Source: Gemmataceae bacterium (GTDB taxonomy: Bacteria > Planctomycetota > Planctomycetia > Gemmatales > Gemmataceae). Taken from it: a stretch of 64,000 nucleotides of DNA. Below are positions 8,200 to 16,015 of the stretch, in pieces; the stretch's first letter is position 1; each line of letters starts with the position of its first letter. The position numbers and the translations under genes are program-made. The stretch spans positions 1-64,000 of the forward strand of contig JAIEPT010000024.1 in assembly GCA_019748295.1 (NCBI GenBank). The letters run 5' to 3'. Under the pieces are notes generated by a model that searched no databases, had not been told where the DNA came from, and was given only the letters and a program-made list of their open reading frames with translations.

Positions 8200-8673
8200 A
8201 TGATCGAGCCCATTCACACTGCGCAACGCCGCGGCACGTTGCTTGAACGCCTTTCGCTCTTGGCGGCCCGTTGGTCCGGTAGTGCATGGGCGTTTGCCAC
8301 GGCCGTCAGCATCGTCGTCGTGTGGGTCCTCACGGGTCCGATCTTCAAGTACTCCGATACTTGGCAGCTCGTCATCAATACCGGAACGACCATCGTCACG
8401 TTCCTGATGGTATTTCTCCTGCAGCGTTCGCAGAACAAGGATTCGCTCGCCATCCAACTTAAACTCAACGAGATTGTGGCCGCCATGCGTGGAGCGAGCA
8501 ATCAGCTCATTAACGTCGAAGACATGTGCGAAGAGGACATCAATCGCCTTCGCGACCACTACGCGCAACTCGCCGACCGCATTCGGGAAGAGAAGAACCC
8601 GAGTCGAGCCCATTCCATCGAGGAAGCGCAGGCGGATTTGCTGACGGAGATGAAGACGGTCCAATCCGGTTAA
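8200..8673 (+). CDS. low-affinity iron permease family membrane protein
   Basis: A 157-residue member of PF04120. The conserved block SDTWQLVINTGTTIVTFLMV (about residues 49-68) is very typical, preceded by a first membrane helix (AWAFATAVSIVVVWVLTG). After the membrane part comes a charged helical tail (EEDINRLRDHYAQLADRI). Iron transport is known only for distant fungal members; the bacterial function is unproven. GGAGG at 8190-8194 decides the ATG at 8200, although the open frame extends upstream. It is divergent from the DUF2892 operon. Confidence 0.85.
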   Translation: MIEPIHTAQRRGTLLERLSLLAARWSGSAWAFATAVSIVVVWVLTGPIFKYSDTWQLVINTGTTIVTFLMVFLLQRSQNKDSLAIQLKLNEIVAAMRGASNQLINVEDMCEEDINRLRDHYAQLADRIREEKNPSRAHSIEEAQADLLTEMKTVQSG

Positions 8674-8850
8674 GCGACCGGCGCCTGCATTTCCCCTCTC
8701 TCCCTCCGGGAGAGTCCGGGAGAGCGGGGCCGGGGAGGGGCCGGGGGTGAGGGCGTGCGGGTTGGCGTTACGTGAGAAAAGGCAACCCTCACCCCAACCC
8801 TCTCCCGGAGGGAGAGGGAGGTAGACTAGCTCCCGCCGCTCACCTAAGAG
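8674..8850. repeat. REP-like inverted repeat, family R1
   Basis: Two facing copies of the CTCTCCC/GGGAGAG unit with GGTGAGGG and its complement, and outer ends resembling GCGACCGGCGCCTGCATTTC and GAGCCGCTC-type sequence. The unit GGGAGAGTCCGGGAGAG is locally duplicated in this copy. It fills the space after the iron-permease-like gene. Confidence 0.75.
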
Positions 8851-8896
8851 GCTGCGCGTGCCCATGCCGACGGTCACGCAACCTGTTGCGCGACAA

Positions 8897-8927
8897 GAGC
8901 CGCAAGCGTCATCAACGCTTGCGGCTC
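8897..8927. terminator. perfect 13-bp hairpin after the selenoprotein gene
   Basis: GAGCCGCAAGCGT (8897-8909) pairs perfectly with ACGCTTGCGGCTC (8915-8927). It lies 23 bases past the stop of the minus-strand selenoprotein gene. There is no long T-run on either strand, so termination is plausible but not certain. Confidence 0.5.
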
Positions 8928-8949
8928 TCGCGGAAAAAGAGGCGGCTCC

Positions 8950-9189
8950 CTATTTTTTGGCCAGCCCCGAGACGGTTTCGAGAATCGCTTTTTCGTCGGG
9001 GAATCGGCCTGTGGCGAGTTTGGAGTAGACGAGTTCGCCGTTGATGGTCAGTTCGAAGCACCCGCCGCTTGCGGGAATGAGGGTGCAACCCTTGATCTTC
9101 TGCTTGAACGCGTTGAGCAATTTCGCCGTCAGACTGACGGCTTGCGGCTCGTAGTTTCACATGGAGCAGTATTTGAGTTCCAAATGCAT
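8950..9189 (-). CDS. SelW/Rdx-family selenoprotein with in-frame UGA (Sec11)
   Basis: Reading the minus strand from the ATG at 9189, codons give MHLELKYCSM, then TGA (9159-9157), then NYEPQAVSLTAKLLNAF and on to a TAG at 8950. That makes 79 residues, with U at position 11. The resulting C8-x-x-U11 motif, the following NYEPxAVSLT and the C-terminal FELTINGELVYSKLATG block match the Rdx (SelW/SelT/SelH) thioredoxin-like redox family. Directly after the UGA a perfect 7-bp hairpin GCCGTCA-GTC-TGACGGC (9141-9125) lies with its loop 22 bases from the UGA and a G as first loop base, as in bacterial SECIS elements. AAGGGGAG sits 6-7 bases upstream of the ATG. Standard gene callers would miss it. Confidence 0.88.
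9125..9141 (-). promoter_or_regulatory. bacterial SECIS-like hairpin
   Basis: Seven perfect base pairs and a three-base loop (GTC on the coding strand), starting 15 bases past the UGA codon. Bacterial SECIS elements lie inside the coding region at 16-37 bases from UGA to loop and carry a G among the first loop bases; both conditions hold. It should recruit SelB with Sec-tRNA. Confidence 0.75.
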
Positions 9190-9275
9190 GCCGATCTCCC
9201 CTTCGGTAGTCGCTGGACGCTGTCGGGTCCAGATTGCGACAATAAGTTGGTCCTTCACCCATTCTAGGCACGCGC

Positions 9276-9725
9276 ATGGCCGGCTATCCTCCAACAATCG
9301 TGGTTCGCAGTCCGAAAGAGAATCCGAAGAAGTGTTCGATCCTTCCGCTCAAGGGCCGGGAGGACATGCTCTTCTTCAACTATCCGCTCACGCGGTCGTT
9401 CGATTGGACGAGATATGTTCGACTTGCGCCGGATGCCCCCGAACTTTCGGATGCAGATGCCGAGCGCGGATTGCTGCTGATCGACGGCAGTTGGCGTTGG
9501 GCGGCGACGATGAGCGATGATTTCTTAGTCGCCGAGCCGCGGTCTTTGCAAGCATTCGCAACGGCTTATCCGCGTGTCTCGAAGCTCGGAACTGATCCGC
9601 GGGAAGGACTTGCGACGATCGAGGCACTCTACTTGGCGTACCGAATCTTGGGCCGCTCCACGCTGGGTCTGCTCGAACACTATCGCTGGGCAGACGAGTT
9701 TCTCCGGAAAAACGGGCTTTCTTAA
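9276..9725 (+). CDS. Tsr3-like (DUF367) aminocarboxypropyltransferase homologue
   Basis: A 149-residue protein that aligns by eye with Tsr3, the SPOUT-like enzyme that adds the acp group to a hypermodified pseudouridine in archaeal and eukaryotic small-subunit rRNA. Matching blocks are the N-terminal NPKKCSILPL (RCT-type), LLLIDGSWRWA (IDCSWA in Tsr3), the ATIEALYLAYRILG helix and the C-terminal YRWADEFLRKNG. The substrate in a bacterium is unclear. It is divergent from the selenoprotein gene with an 86-base gap. The ATG at 9276 has only a weak upstream site (TAGG). Confidence 0.65.
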   Translation: MAGYPPTIVVRSPKENPKKCSILPLKGREDMLFFNYPLTRSFDWTRYVRLAPDAPELSDADAERGLLLIDGSWRWAATMSDDFLVAEPRSLQAFATAYPRVSKLGTDPREGLATIEALYLAYRILGRSTLGLLEHYRWADEFLRKNGLS

Positions 9726-9897
9726 CGCGCCCCTCTCCCGACGCCCCTACGATTGAAGCGAGGTAAGGTCGGCAGACTTTGACGGCGCCCGTTGCCGGTC
9801 GCGTAGTTCTCCGTACCTTATCTCTCCTGCCCGCCGGGAGCGTTCAACGCTCATCCGCCGCAAGGCTGCTTGGTTGCAATCCGATTGTCCTGCCGAG

Positions 9898-10359
9898 ATG
9901 GTGATGAAGTTTTCGCTTTCTTCCCGGTTGTTCGTCAACGCGATCTGGTGCGGCGCCTTCGGTACGGCGCTGTTCGTCATGCTCGCCCATCGGCCCGAAG
10001 CACTCGCTCCGAAGATGTCGCTCGATACCGGCCCCAACGAATACCTCACCGAAACGTTGCCCCTGCGCGCGATGTTCGCTCATCTCGAGCACGATTTGAC
10101 GGCTGGGACCGTCAGTCTCGAAGAAGGCATCACGACGGCCGAATCGTTTATGGAGAATTCGCTGCAGAAGGAAGGCTTACGCGACTTTCTAGGCGACACG
10201 GAGCGCGAACGCATCAGCCACATGCTCCTTCTGTGGGTGGAACGCAACATCGAGGGAGAAACTGATCCTGCCTTGAAGGAACGATTGAAGCACCTTGGCG
10301 AAGAGCATGAGCGGCTTTTCCCTGCATCCGCTGCCTTCCCCGCTTCCCGCCGTCATTAG
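9898..10359 (+). CDS. hypothetical membrane-anchored protein
   Basis: About 153 residues, starting MVMKFSLSSRLFVNAIWCGA. One N-terminal membrane helix (LFVNAIWCGAFGTALFVML) is followed by a soluble, mostly helical part rich in Glu and Leu, ending SAAFPASRRH. I recognise no family. The start may be the ATG at 9898 or the one at 9904; neither has a strong ribosome binding site. It is convergent with xdhC. Confidence 0.55.
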   Translation: MVMKFSLSSRLFVNAIWCGAFGTALFVMLAHRPEALAPKMSLDTGPNEYLTETLPLRAMFAHLEHDLTAGTVSLEEGITTAESFMENSLQKEGLRDFLGDTERERISHMLLLWVERNIEGETDPALKERLKHLGEEHERLFPASAAFPASRRH

Positions 10360-10412
10360 TCGGACCTGCGCGATCGTCCATTCGCATGACGCGGCATCCG
10401 CGTTGATTTGCA

Positions 10413-11504
10413 CTAAGACTTTTGTCTCACGCGTGCTTCCGGAATCGAATGGCCTAGATTGCGGCACGCGATCAACTCCGCAACGATGCTGACGCCGATC
10501 TCGGGCACCGTCTGCGAACCGATGGCGAAACCAAGCGGAGCATGAACCCGGTCGAGCTTTTCCGCCGAAATCCCGCGGGCTTTCAAATCGTCGAAGATCA
10601 GTTTGATCTTCCTTTTGCTGCCGATCATGCCGACATACCCAGCTTTCGAGGCGGCGAGGTGGAACAAGGCCTCCTCGTCATGAGCATGGCCGCGCGTGAC
10701 GATCAACGCGTAGACGCTCGGATGAACTTCGCCCGCCAAGGCGTGCAGCGTTTGGCCGATATCTCCGGTCATTCGGCGAAGCGCCTTGGGAAACCGCTCG
10801 GCCGAGACGTAGTTCTCGCGATCGTCGAGCACCCAGACGTCGAAATCGACGTCGCCTGCCAGCTTGGCGACCGCTTGCCCTACATGGCCGCCGCCGACGA
10901 TGAGCAGTGTGATGCGCGGCAACACCGGCAGATATGCGACGCCTTGCTTCGAGTAAGCCCTGGGGCGCGCCGACAGCGAAACCAAGTTGTCTCGTATCAT
11001 CTGCGGAACGCTTGCTGGGCCGCTTGCTGGGCCGCTTGATGCGACCGCTTCCCCATCGCCGTCGAACAGCCAGCGCGAGCCGACGCCCGCATCGACCGCT
11101 TTCGGATCGACGACGACGGCTTCCGTGCAGCCGATTCCCTTTTCGACTCGATCGCGAAAAGCTTCGTAGTAGCCGCAGTCGCCATGCGACAAGGGAGTCG
11201 CCAGGATGTGCATGCGGCCGCCGCAGATGAGGCCGTCGTCCCAGCCGTAATTGTCGTCGAGGCAGAAGTCGAACAAGCGAGGGGATTCGCCTTCGGAGGA
11301 GGCGAGCGTTGTAAGGGCGGAGCGTTTCACTTCCGCTTCCACGCATCCGCCGCCAAGCGTGCCGGCTTGGCTGCCGTCGGGGAAAACGAGCATGGCGGCG
11401 CCTGCCTTTTGCGGGGTCGAACCACGCGTGTCCACGACGGAGCAATAGACGCAGGGTTGTCCCTGATCAAGAGCGAGGCAAAGGGCGTGCAGCAGGTCGC
11501 GCAT
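10413..11504 (-). CDS. xdhC: XdhC/CoxF family protein
   Basis: A 363-residue XdhC-family protein. The N-terminal domain has STPQKAGAAMLVFPDGSQAGTLGGG-type sequence around residues 30-55, with the conserved GGGCVEAEV. The C-terminal Rossmann domain (LLIVGGGHVGQAVAKLA, near residue 205) ends with GYVGMIGSKRK and PIGLAIGSQTVPEIGVSI-like motifs. XdhC proteins bind and sulfurate the molybdenum cofactor for insertion into xanthine dehydrogenase-type enzymes. No molybdoenzyme gene is visible nearby. The ATG at 11504 is preferred over the TTG two codons before. Confidence 0.9.
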   Translation of the reverse strand: MRDLLHALCLALDQGQPCVYCSVVDTRGSTPQKAGAAMLVFPDGSQAGTLGGGCVEAEVKRSALTTLASSEGESPRLFDFCLDDNYGWDDGLICGGRMHILATPLSHGDCGYYEAFRDRVEKGIGCTEAVVVDPKAVDAGVGSRWLFDGDGEAVASSGPASGPASVPQMIRDNLVSLSARPRAYSKQGVAYLPVLPRITLLIVGGGHVGQAVAKLAGDVDFDVWVLDDRENYVSAERFPKALRRMTGDIGQTLHALAGEVHPSVYALIVTRGHAHDEEALFHLAASKAGYVGMIGSKRKIKLIFDDLKARGISAEKLDRVHAPLGFAIGSQTVPEIGVSIVAELIACRNLGHSIPEARVRQKS

Positions 11505-11540
11505 AAGCAAAGTTAAAGAGAAAGATTGGCTTGCGGATTA

Positions 11541-11976
11541 GAACCTATTTCGAAACCCGGCGGAGATTGGGGAGGGCGAGGCCTCCGCTGTGCACAACTG
11601 CCGAAGAAGAGCTGCGACGGACGTCATCGGCTTCCCAGCCCCGTTCACGGGGCTTTCGCGAAGCGTCTAGGCCCGCCGTTGACGGCGGGCCTAAATCAGC
11701 GTGCGCGATTTCGCCGCAGCACCTTTCGCACGAACCCGAAGCGTTCGCGAGGGATTCACGTCGTCCCTCGCTGACTGACGCTTCGGGCTAGTGCGGGCGA
11801 CTGGCATGTTTTGATCGGATGCGCGACGCCCGCTCTTATTTGCGCACGCTGATTTAGACGCTTCGCGAAAGCCCCGTGAACGGGGCTGGGAAGCCGATGA
11901 CGTCACACGCAAGTTCCCTCCAACAGTTGTGCACAGCGGAGGCCTCGCCCGGCCAATCCGCCGGGTTCTGAAATAG
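11541..11976. repeat. nested inverted-repeat element, family R5
   Basis: The outer arms (11541-11670 and 11849-11976) are imperfect inverted copies over about 120 bases, sharing CATCGGCTTCCCAGCCCCGT and GAGGCCTCCGCTGTGCACAA. Between them lie a perfect hairpin GCCCGCCGT/ACGGCGGGC (11671-11690) and a second palindromic element (11734-11789) with ends ACCCGAAGCG and CGCTTCGGGCT. One mobile palindrome seems to have landed inside another. No open frame here looks real. Confidence 0.75.
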
Positions 11977-12062
11977 CCTCTGAACTGAGCGATCGAGGGC
12001 CGGCAGCGTCCGCTCGTTAAGCCGCAAGCGGGGGGGGAACCCTGGGATATTGTATCGCTGCC

Positions 12063-12103
12063 AAAAAGAGAAACGCCATGCCCCAATTGAAGGCACGGCG
12101 TTT
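12063..12103 (-). terminator. terminator of the YTV-type protein gene
   Basis: AAACGCCATGCC (12071-12082) pairs with GGCACGGCGTTT (12092-12103) with one mismatch. On the minus strand it is followed by TTTCTCTTTTT. It begins 34 bases past the stop of the minus-strand gene. Confidence 0.75.
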
Positions 12104-12136
12104 CGCATCTTTGGTGGTGCGGAGCGTTGCGAGCAC

Positions 12137-13390
12137 TTAGTTGCAGCAGCCGCTGCTGCTGCCGCAGGACGAACCGCCGCGACGGCTGAAGAGGCCGCTG
12201 AACATGCCGCGACGACCGCTGCTGCCGCAACCGGTATCGCAGCAATCGCCGTGGGCGGAACCGTGGGCGGAACCGTGGGCGGAACCGTGGGGGGAGCCGC
12301 AGCAATCGCCGTGGGCGGAGCCGTGGCCATTCATGGAGCACGGGGAAGCGGCCGGCACCATCACCTTTTCGGTGTAGGGAACCATTTCGCAAACTTGGAC
12401 CTTGCGGGCCACGTTCTCGGTGACGCACTTGTGGATCGTGCGAACGCCTTCGCGGGTCTCGGTCTTGCAGGTCGTCACGTTGACGACGACTTCCTGCGTG
12501 GTCGGAACCGTTTCGCAAACGGTGCGAGTGCCCTTACGGGTTTCGAGGTTGCACTTCACGACGTTGACGACCACTTCCTTCTGCTGCTGAACCATCTCGA
12601 CGACGGTGCGGACGCCCTTGTGAGTCACCGGTTCGCAGATCGTGCGGTTCACGGTCACGTTGGTGGTGACCGGGATGCGCTTCGTCACGCAACGGGTGCG
12701 GGTTTCCATTTCCGTCACGCGCTGCAGGCACGTGCGGCAATGGCCGCATTCGTCGGTCACGGTCACGCAGCGGACGCGGCAGACCGGGACGCACTCAGTC
12801 ACGTTTTCGGTGACGCAGGTGTAGGTAGTATGCGGAACGACGTGCTGGACGGTCTTGGCGACCATCGTGGTGTAGGTGTGTTCCACCTGCTTGGTCACGG
12901 GAACGCATTCGGTCACCATCCGCTTTTCCTGGACGGTTACCGGCACCTGGACCTGGAAGGTGTATTCGACCTGCTTGTTGACGGTCTGGTAGGTCGTCAC
13001 TTGGCGCTTTTCAGCGGTGGTGACGGGAACCTGGACGGTGTAGGCGTACTTTTCCTGCACCGGAACCAGCTTGGTGACCGCTTCGGTGACGGTCCGTTCG
13101 GACATCACTTGCTTGTAGCGGGTGACGACTTGCTCGACCATGGCCGGGGCCGTAGCGGGGGCGCAGGCGCTGCCGGCGCAGGCGCCGTCCGCACAGCCTC
13201 CGCTCGCGTGGCTGGTCGAACCGCAGCAGTTGGCGTGCGAGGAGCCGTAGGTCGTCGCATACGAGGTCTGACACGCCGGGGCGCACTCGTTGCAGCTGCT
13301 GCGACGGCGGTGGCACGCTTCGGCATCGGCGGGGATCAGGCCGAACACCGCAACGGCGGCGACCAAGGTAGCCTTGAGGAAACACTTCAT
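12137..13390 (-). CDS. cysteine-rich YTV-type planctomycete envelope protein
   Basis: A 417-residue secreted protein. After a signal peptide (MKCFLKATLVAAVAVFGLI) come a Cys/Ser/Gly-rich stretch, then about 260 residues of short repeats such as KYAYTVQVPVTTAEK, VEYTFQVQVPVTVQEK and RTVCETVPTTQEV. These match the YTV-rich proteins described as cell-wall components of planctomycetes. Cys residues (CRVRC, CGHCRTC) suggest disulfide cross-linking. The C-terminus has GSAHG units from a 12-bp tandem repeat (12251-12286 and beyond) and a CGSSSGCCN end. The ATG at 13390 has GGAG 10 bases upstream. Function is structural by inference. Confidence 0.82.
   Translation of the reverse strand: MKCFLKATLVAAVAVFGLIPADAEACHRRRSSCNECAPACQTSYATTYGSSHANCCGSTSHASGGCADGACAGSACAPATAPAMVEQVVTRYKQVMSERTVTEAVTKLVPVQEKYAYTVQVPVTTAEKRQVTTYQTVNKQVEYTFQVQVPVTVQEKRMVTECVPVTKQVEHTYTTMVAKTVQHVVPHTTYTCVTENVTECVPVCRVRCVTVTDECGHCRTCLQRVTEMETRTRCVTKRIPVTTNVTVNRTICEPVTHKGVRTVVEMVQQQKEVVVNVVKCNLETRKGTRTVCETVPTTQEVVVNVTTCKTETREGVRTIHKCVTENVARKVQVCEMVPYTEKVMVPAASPCSMNGHGSAHGDCCGSPHGSAHGSAHGSAHGDCCDTGCGSSGRRGMFSGLFSRRGGSSCGSSSGCCN
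12251..12286 (-). repeat. 12-bp tandem repeat inside the YTV-type gene
   Basis: Three exact copies of GTGGGCGGAACC in a row, with degenerate copies on both sides to about 12330. They encode repeated GSAH units on the minus strand and are a likely site of length variation. Confidence 0.8.
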
Positions 13391-14771
13391 GGAACTCACA
13401 CTCCGTGGAACAGGGAAACGGAAACGAAGCTTTTTGCCCTATTGGTCGCTGGGTCCCTTGGGGGACACTGGGATGTCTGGGCGACATAAGAACTTTGAGA
13501 AAAGAGTAACGGAGTCGCAGCCCCGTTACAACACCTTTTTTCGCTTTCATGCCAAAAAATTTACCGATAGCTCCAACTCTGCCGACACCGAACAAACGCC
13601 CCGATCTACCTAAGCCGCCAAGGAAGGTTTAGTCTACGATCTTTTTTGGCCTTTGTCCGATTTTTTCGAAAAACACATTCCCGGAGTGAGTATCACACAG
13701 CATTCGAAAGCGATCGAAGATCGCGATGTTGCTGGCATCCCGAGTAGGTTGGTGAAACTTTGACGGCGACCGGAAAGCAAAAACTGGACCGAAATCGTCC
13801 ACTTCGCGGGATTGGCATGAACGACTCAAGTTCCCCGACCAACCCAAATCGTGCGAGTCATCGGCTCTCTCATTCATCGTGGGAAAGCCTCAGGTCGCAT
13901 CGGACGCTACATCCGCGTACCACGGGGGGAGCGACCGCGTAGCATGGATCGAGTTTGCCGGAACCCTGCATGCCCTCGCGAAGCTGCTTCTGATCGCCGC
14001 TCTTGGTCAAGCAGACGCCCCACTACATCACTGGCATCTCGCGGGGGCGGAGGCTTCGCGGCGACGAATTCCTTCCCTTAGCTGGGCCGCACAGTGCAGC
14101 TGCGCTGGGGCCGGGGATCTTCGAGAAGGAGAAATCTCACGCTGCGCGTCACGGCCAGCCGCGTGCCCGGAAAATGCCGTTTGGTGACGGCGGTTAAAGA
14201 TATTTTCCGAAATCCGACCGCAAACCACGAACCCGGTAAGCTTGCGTATCTTTGCACGTCCCGGGCGGCGAAAAACACCGTGGTATGTCGGCTGGTTCAG
14301 AGAAAAATCGTTTTCCGCTCTTGCGGTGAACGGAAAGCCAGTCCTACATCCTCCTTCGATGGTGTTGGAAGGAATTTCCTCCTTCTTGCTCGAAAGGCTT
14401 CGTTCCATGGCTCGTTCACGGTCCCGCTTCCAAGACGTTCCCAAGGCTCGCAAGGCGTTTCTCGTTCAGAAACCCTCCGGCCAACTCTCCGCTCGCGTTT
14501 GGTGACGGCGGTCGTTGCGCGAAAAGCCGTTTGGTGACGGCGATTTCAAGACCTTACGGTCTTGAAATCGCCGGGCTTCGTTTCGTGCCAACCTTCCATC
14601 ATCTCATCCTGCAAACCATTTCGCCAACTCAGCACAACGCAAAACCATGGCGAAGTCTTATTTTGCAGAAGCATTCGAACGGCTCGTGCCCCAAGCGAAT
14701 CCTCTTGATACAATCGGTGCGTCGCGTGGGCCCTGCCCGAAAAACCAACGAATGCATCTTCGGTGGAAACC
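13391..14771. other. gene-free stretch with small hairpin repeats
   Basis: Open frames in this 1.38 kb have no recognisable protein features. The segment GTTTGGTGACGGCG occurs three times (about 14172, 14496 and 14528). In the first and third copies it forms a GCCGT-TTGGTG-ACGGC hairpin; around 14168-14206 an outer stem GGAAAAT/ATTTTCC encloses the hairpin. A perfect 15-bp hairpin follows at 14539-14572. The 5' flank of the YTV gene contains no clear promoter. Confidence 0.5.
14539..14572. repeat. perfect 15-bp stem palindrome
   Basis: GGCGATTTCAAGACC (14539-14553) pairs without a mismatch with GGTCTTGAAATCGCC (14558-14572) around TTAC. There is no T-run after it. It may be a terminator, a protein-binding palindrome or a remnant of a mobile hairpin. 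Confidence 0.7.
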
Positions 14772-15572
14772 ATGCTCTCGCTTTCCTTGGCGGTGTCCGC
14801 GTTTCTCGTCGCCCAAGCCGGGCCGCTGGAAGTCGCCAATGTTCGCCCCACCGTTGGACCCCTGGGCCCCACGGTCAGCAAGGCGGATCGCGAGCACGGA
14901 CGATTGCCGGGCGATCAGGCGTGGTTCGCCTTCGAGGTGAAGAACGCCAAGACGGACGCGCAGGGCAAAGCCAAGATCGGCCTTTCCTACGAAGTGACCG
15001 ACAGCGACGGCTCGCCGATCTTCAAGGAAGGCCCCTCCGTCGGCGAACTTTTCGACTTCCTCGGCAGCGGCAGCTTTCCCGGCATGATGCACCTGGATGT
15101 GCCGATGGATGCCAAACCCGGCATTTACGACGTGAAGTTGACCATCACCGACATGGCGACCAAGAAGGATGCCGTGCATCAAGCAAAGGGCAAGGTTCGC
15201 GAACCGGAGTTCGGCATCGTCCGCGTGGCCGTGTTCGCCGATCCCCTGGGCCGCGTGCCGAGTCCGTCGGTCGGCGTCCTGGGCCAAAACCTTTTCATCC
15301 GCTTCGCCGCGATCCACTTCGGGAAAAAGGGAAAGGAATCGAACATCGAAGCCGCGCTCAAGGTGCTCGACAGCGACGGCAAGAACATCCTCGTACATGG
15401 CCAAACCAAGAAACTCGGCGGCGGGCTGGTTCCCGATTCCCCCTGGGCCCCCGGCGATTTCGGCCTGACGCTCAACCGCGTCGGCGAGTTCACGGTCGAA
15501 ATCCATGCGGAAGACAAGGTCGCGAACAAGTCGGCCAAGATGTCGTTCCCGCTACGAGTGGTGACGCCGTAG
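14772..15572 (+). CDS. secreted protein of unknown function
   Basis: A 266-residue protein with a signal peptide (MLSLSLAVSAFLVAQAG) and an otherwise soluble, beta-rich sequence. Two similar Ig-like halves are suggested by PGIYDVKLTITDMATK near residue 115 and GEFTVEIHAEDKVANKSAK near 240. I recognise no family. An in-frame GTG three codons earlier is possible; I prefer the ATG at 14772, with GGTGGA upstream. It is probably periplasmic or surface-located. Confidence 0.7.
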   Translation: MLSLSLAVSAFLVAQAGPLEVANVRPTVGPLGPTVSKADREHGRLPGDQAWFAFEVKNAKTDAQGKAKIGLSYEVTDSDGSPIFKEGPSVGELFDFLGSGSFPGMMHLDVPMDAKPGIYDVKLTITDMATKKDAVHQAKGKVREPEFGIVRVAVFADPLGRVPSPSVGVLGQNLFIRFAAIHFGKKGKESNIEAALKVLDSDGKNILVHGQTKKLGGGLVPDSPWAPGDFGLTLNRVGEFTVEIHAEDKVANKSAKMSFPLRVVTP

Positions 15573-15596
15573 ACAGGCATCATGAGGAAGTCTGGC

Positions 15597-15722
15597 AGGA
15601 AAAGGGGGACATTCATCTTTTATACTTGCCGATTTTGCCGACATCGATCGCGCGCCGAGTCCGAAAGAGCTGACGGGACGATAAATAGCGGCATAGAAAA
15701 GATGAATGTCCCTTTTCCCCTT
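15597..15722. repeat. REP-like inverted repeat, family R8
   Basis: The left arm AAAGGGGGACATTCATCTTT and right arm AAAAGATGAATGTCCCTTTT are inverted copies about 65 bases apart. Repeats with GGGACATTCATCTTTT cores are commonly linked to RAYT (TnpA-REP) transposases in other bacteria. No transposase gene lies in this window. Confidence 0.65.
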
Positions 15723-16015
15723 TCCCGGCATCCCCTTTCGCCGCAAAGACAACCTCGTTCTCGAAATCGCCCAGCCCGAGTTGGCGCAGTCGCTTTTGGA
15801 AGAGCAGACCCGCACCGACTGGGAAGCGGGGGCGCGTCCCACGCAGCTCCGACGCCGGCCACGAAGAAAGTCCAAGCGATCTGCGGCAAGATCAGCGTGG
15901 AGACTCGCCGACAAACGGCGTTTCGTACCGAGCGGGAGCAAGTGACCAAGCTGAACGGAACGCCGGTGTCCACCGGCAAACCGCGTCACCGCTCGACTCT
16001 ACCCTTTTCGAACCG
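15723..16015. other. gap of about 290 bases without a supported gene
   Basis: A short open frame on the plus strand reads KDNLVLEIAQPELAQSLLEE and might be a gene remnant, but it ends quickly in Arg-rich sequence with no family signature. The hairpin CGCCGGTG/CACCGGCA near 15960-15980 is the only other structure. Confidence 0.35.

Noticed and set aside
8912-9277. A 121-codon minus-strand open frame covering the selenoprotein locus
   Set aside because: It is in another frame from the Rdx homology and its product is Arg-rich without features. The Sec-containing frame explains the region better.
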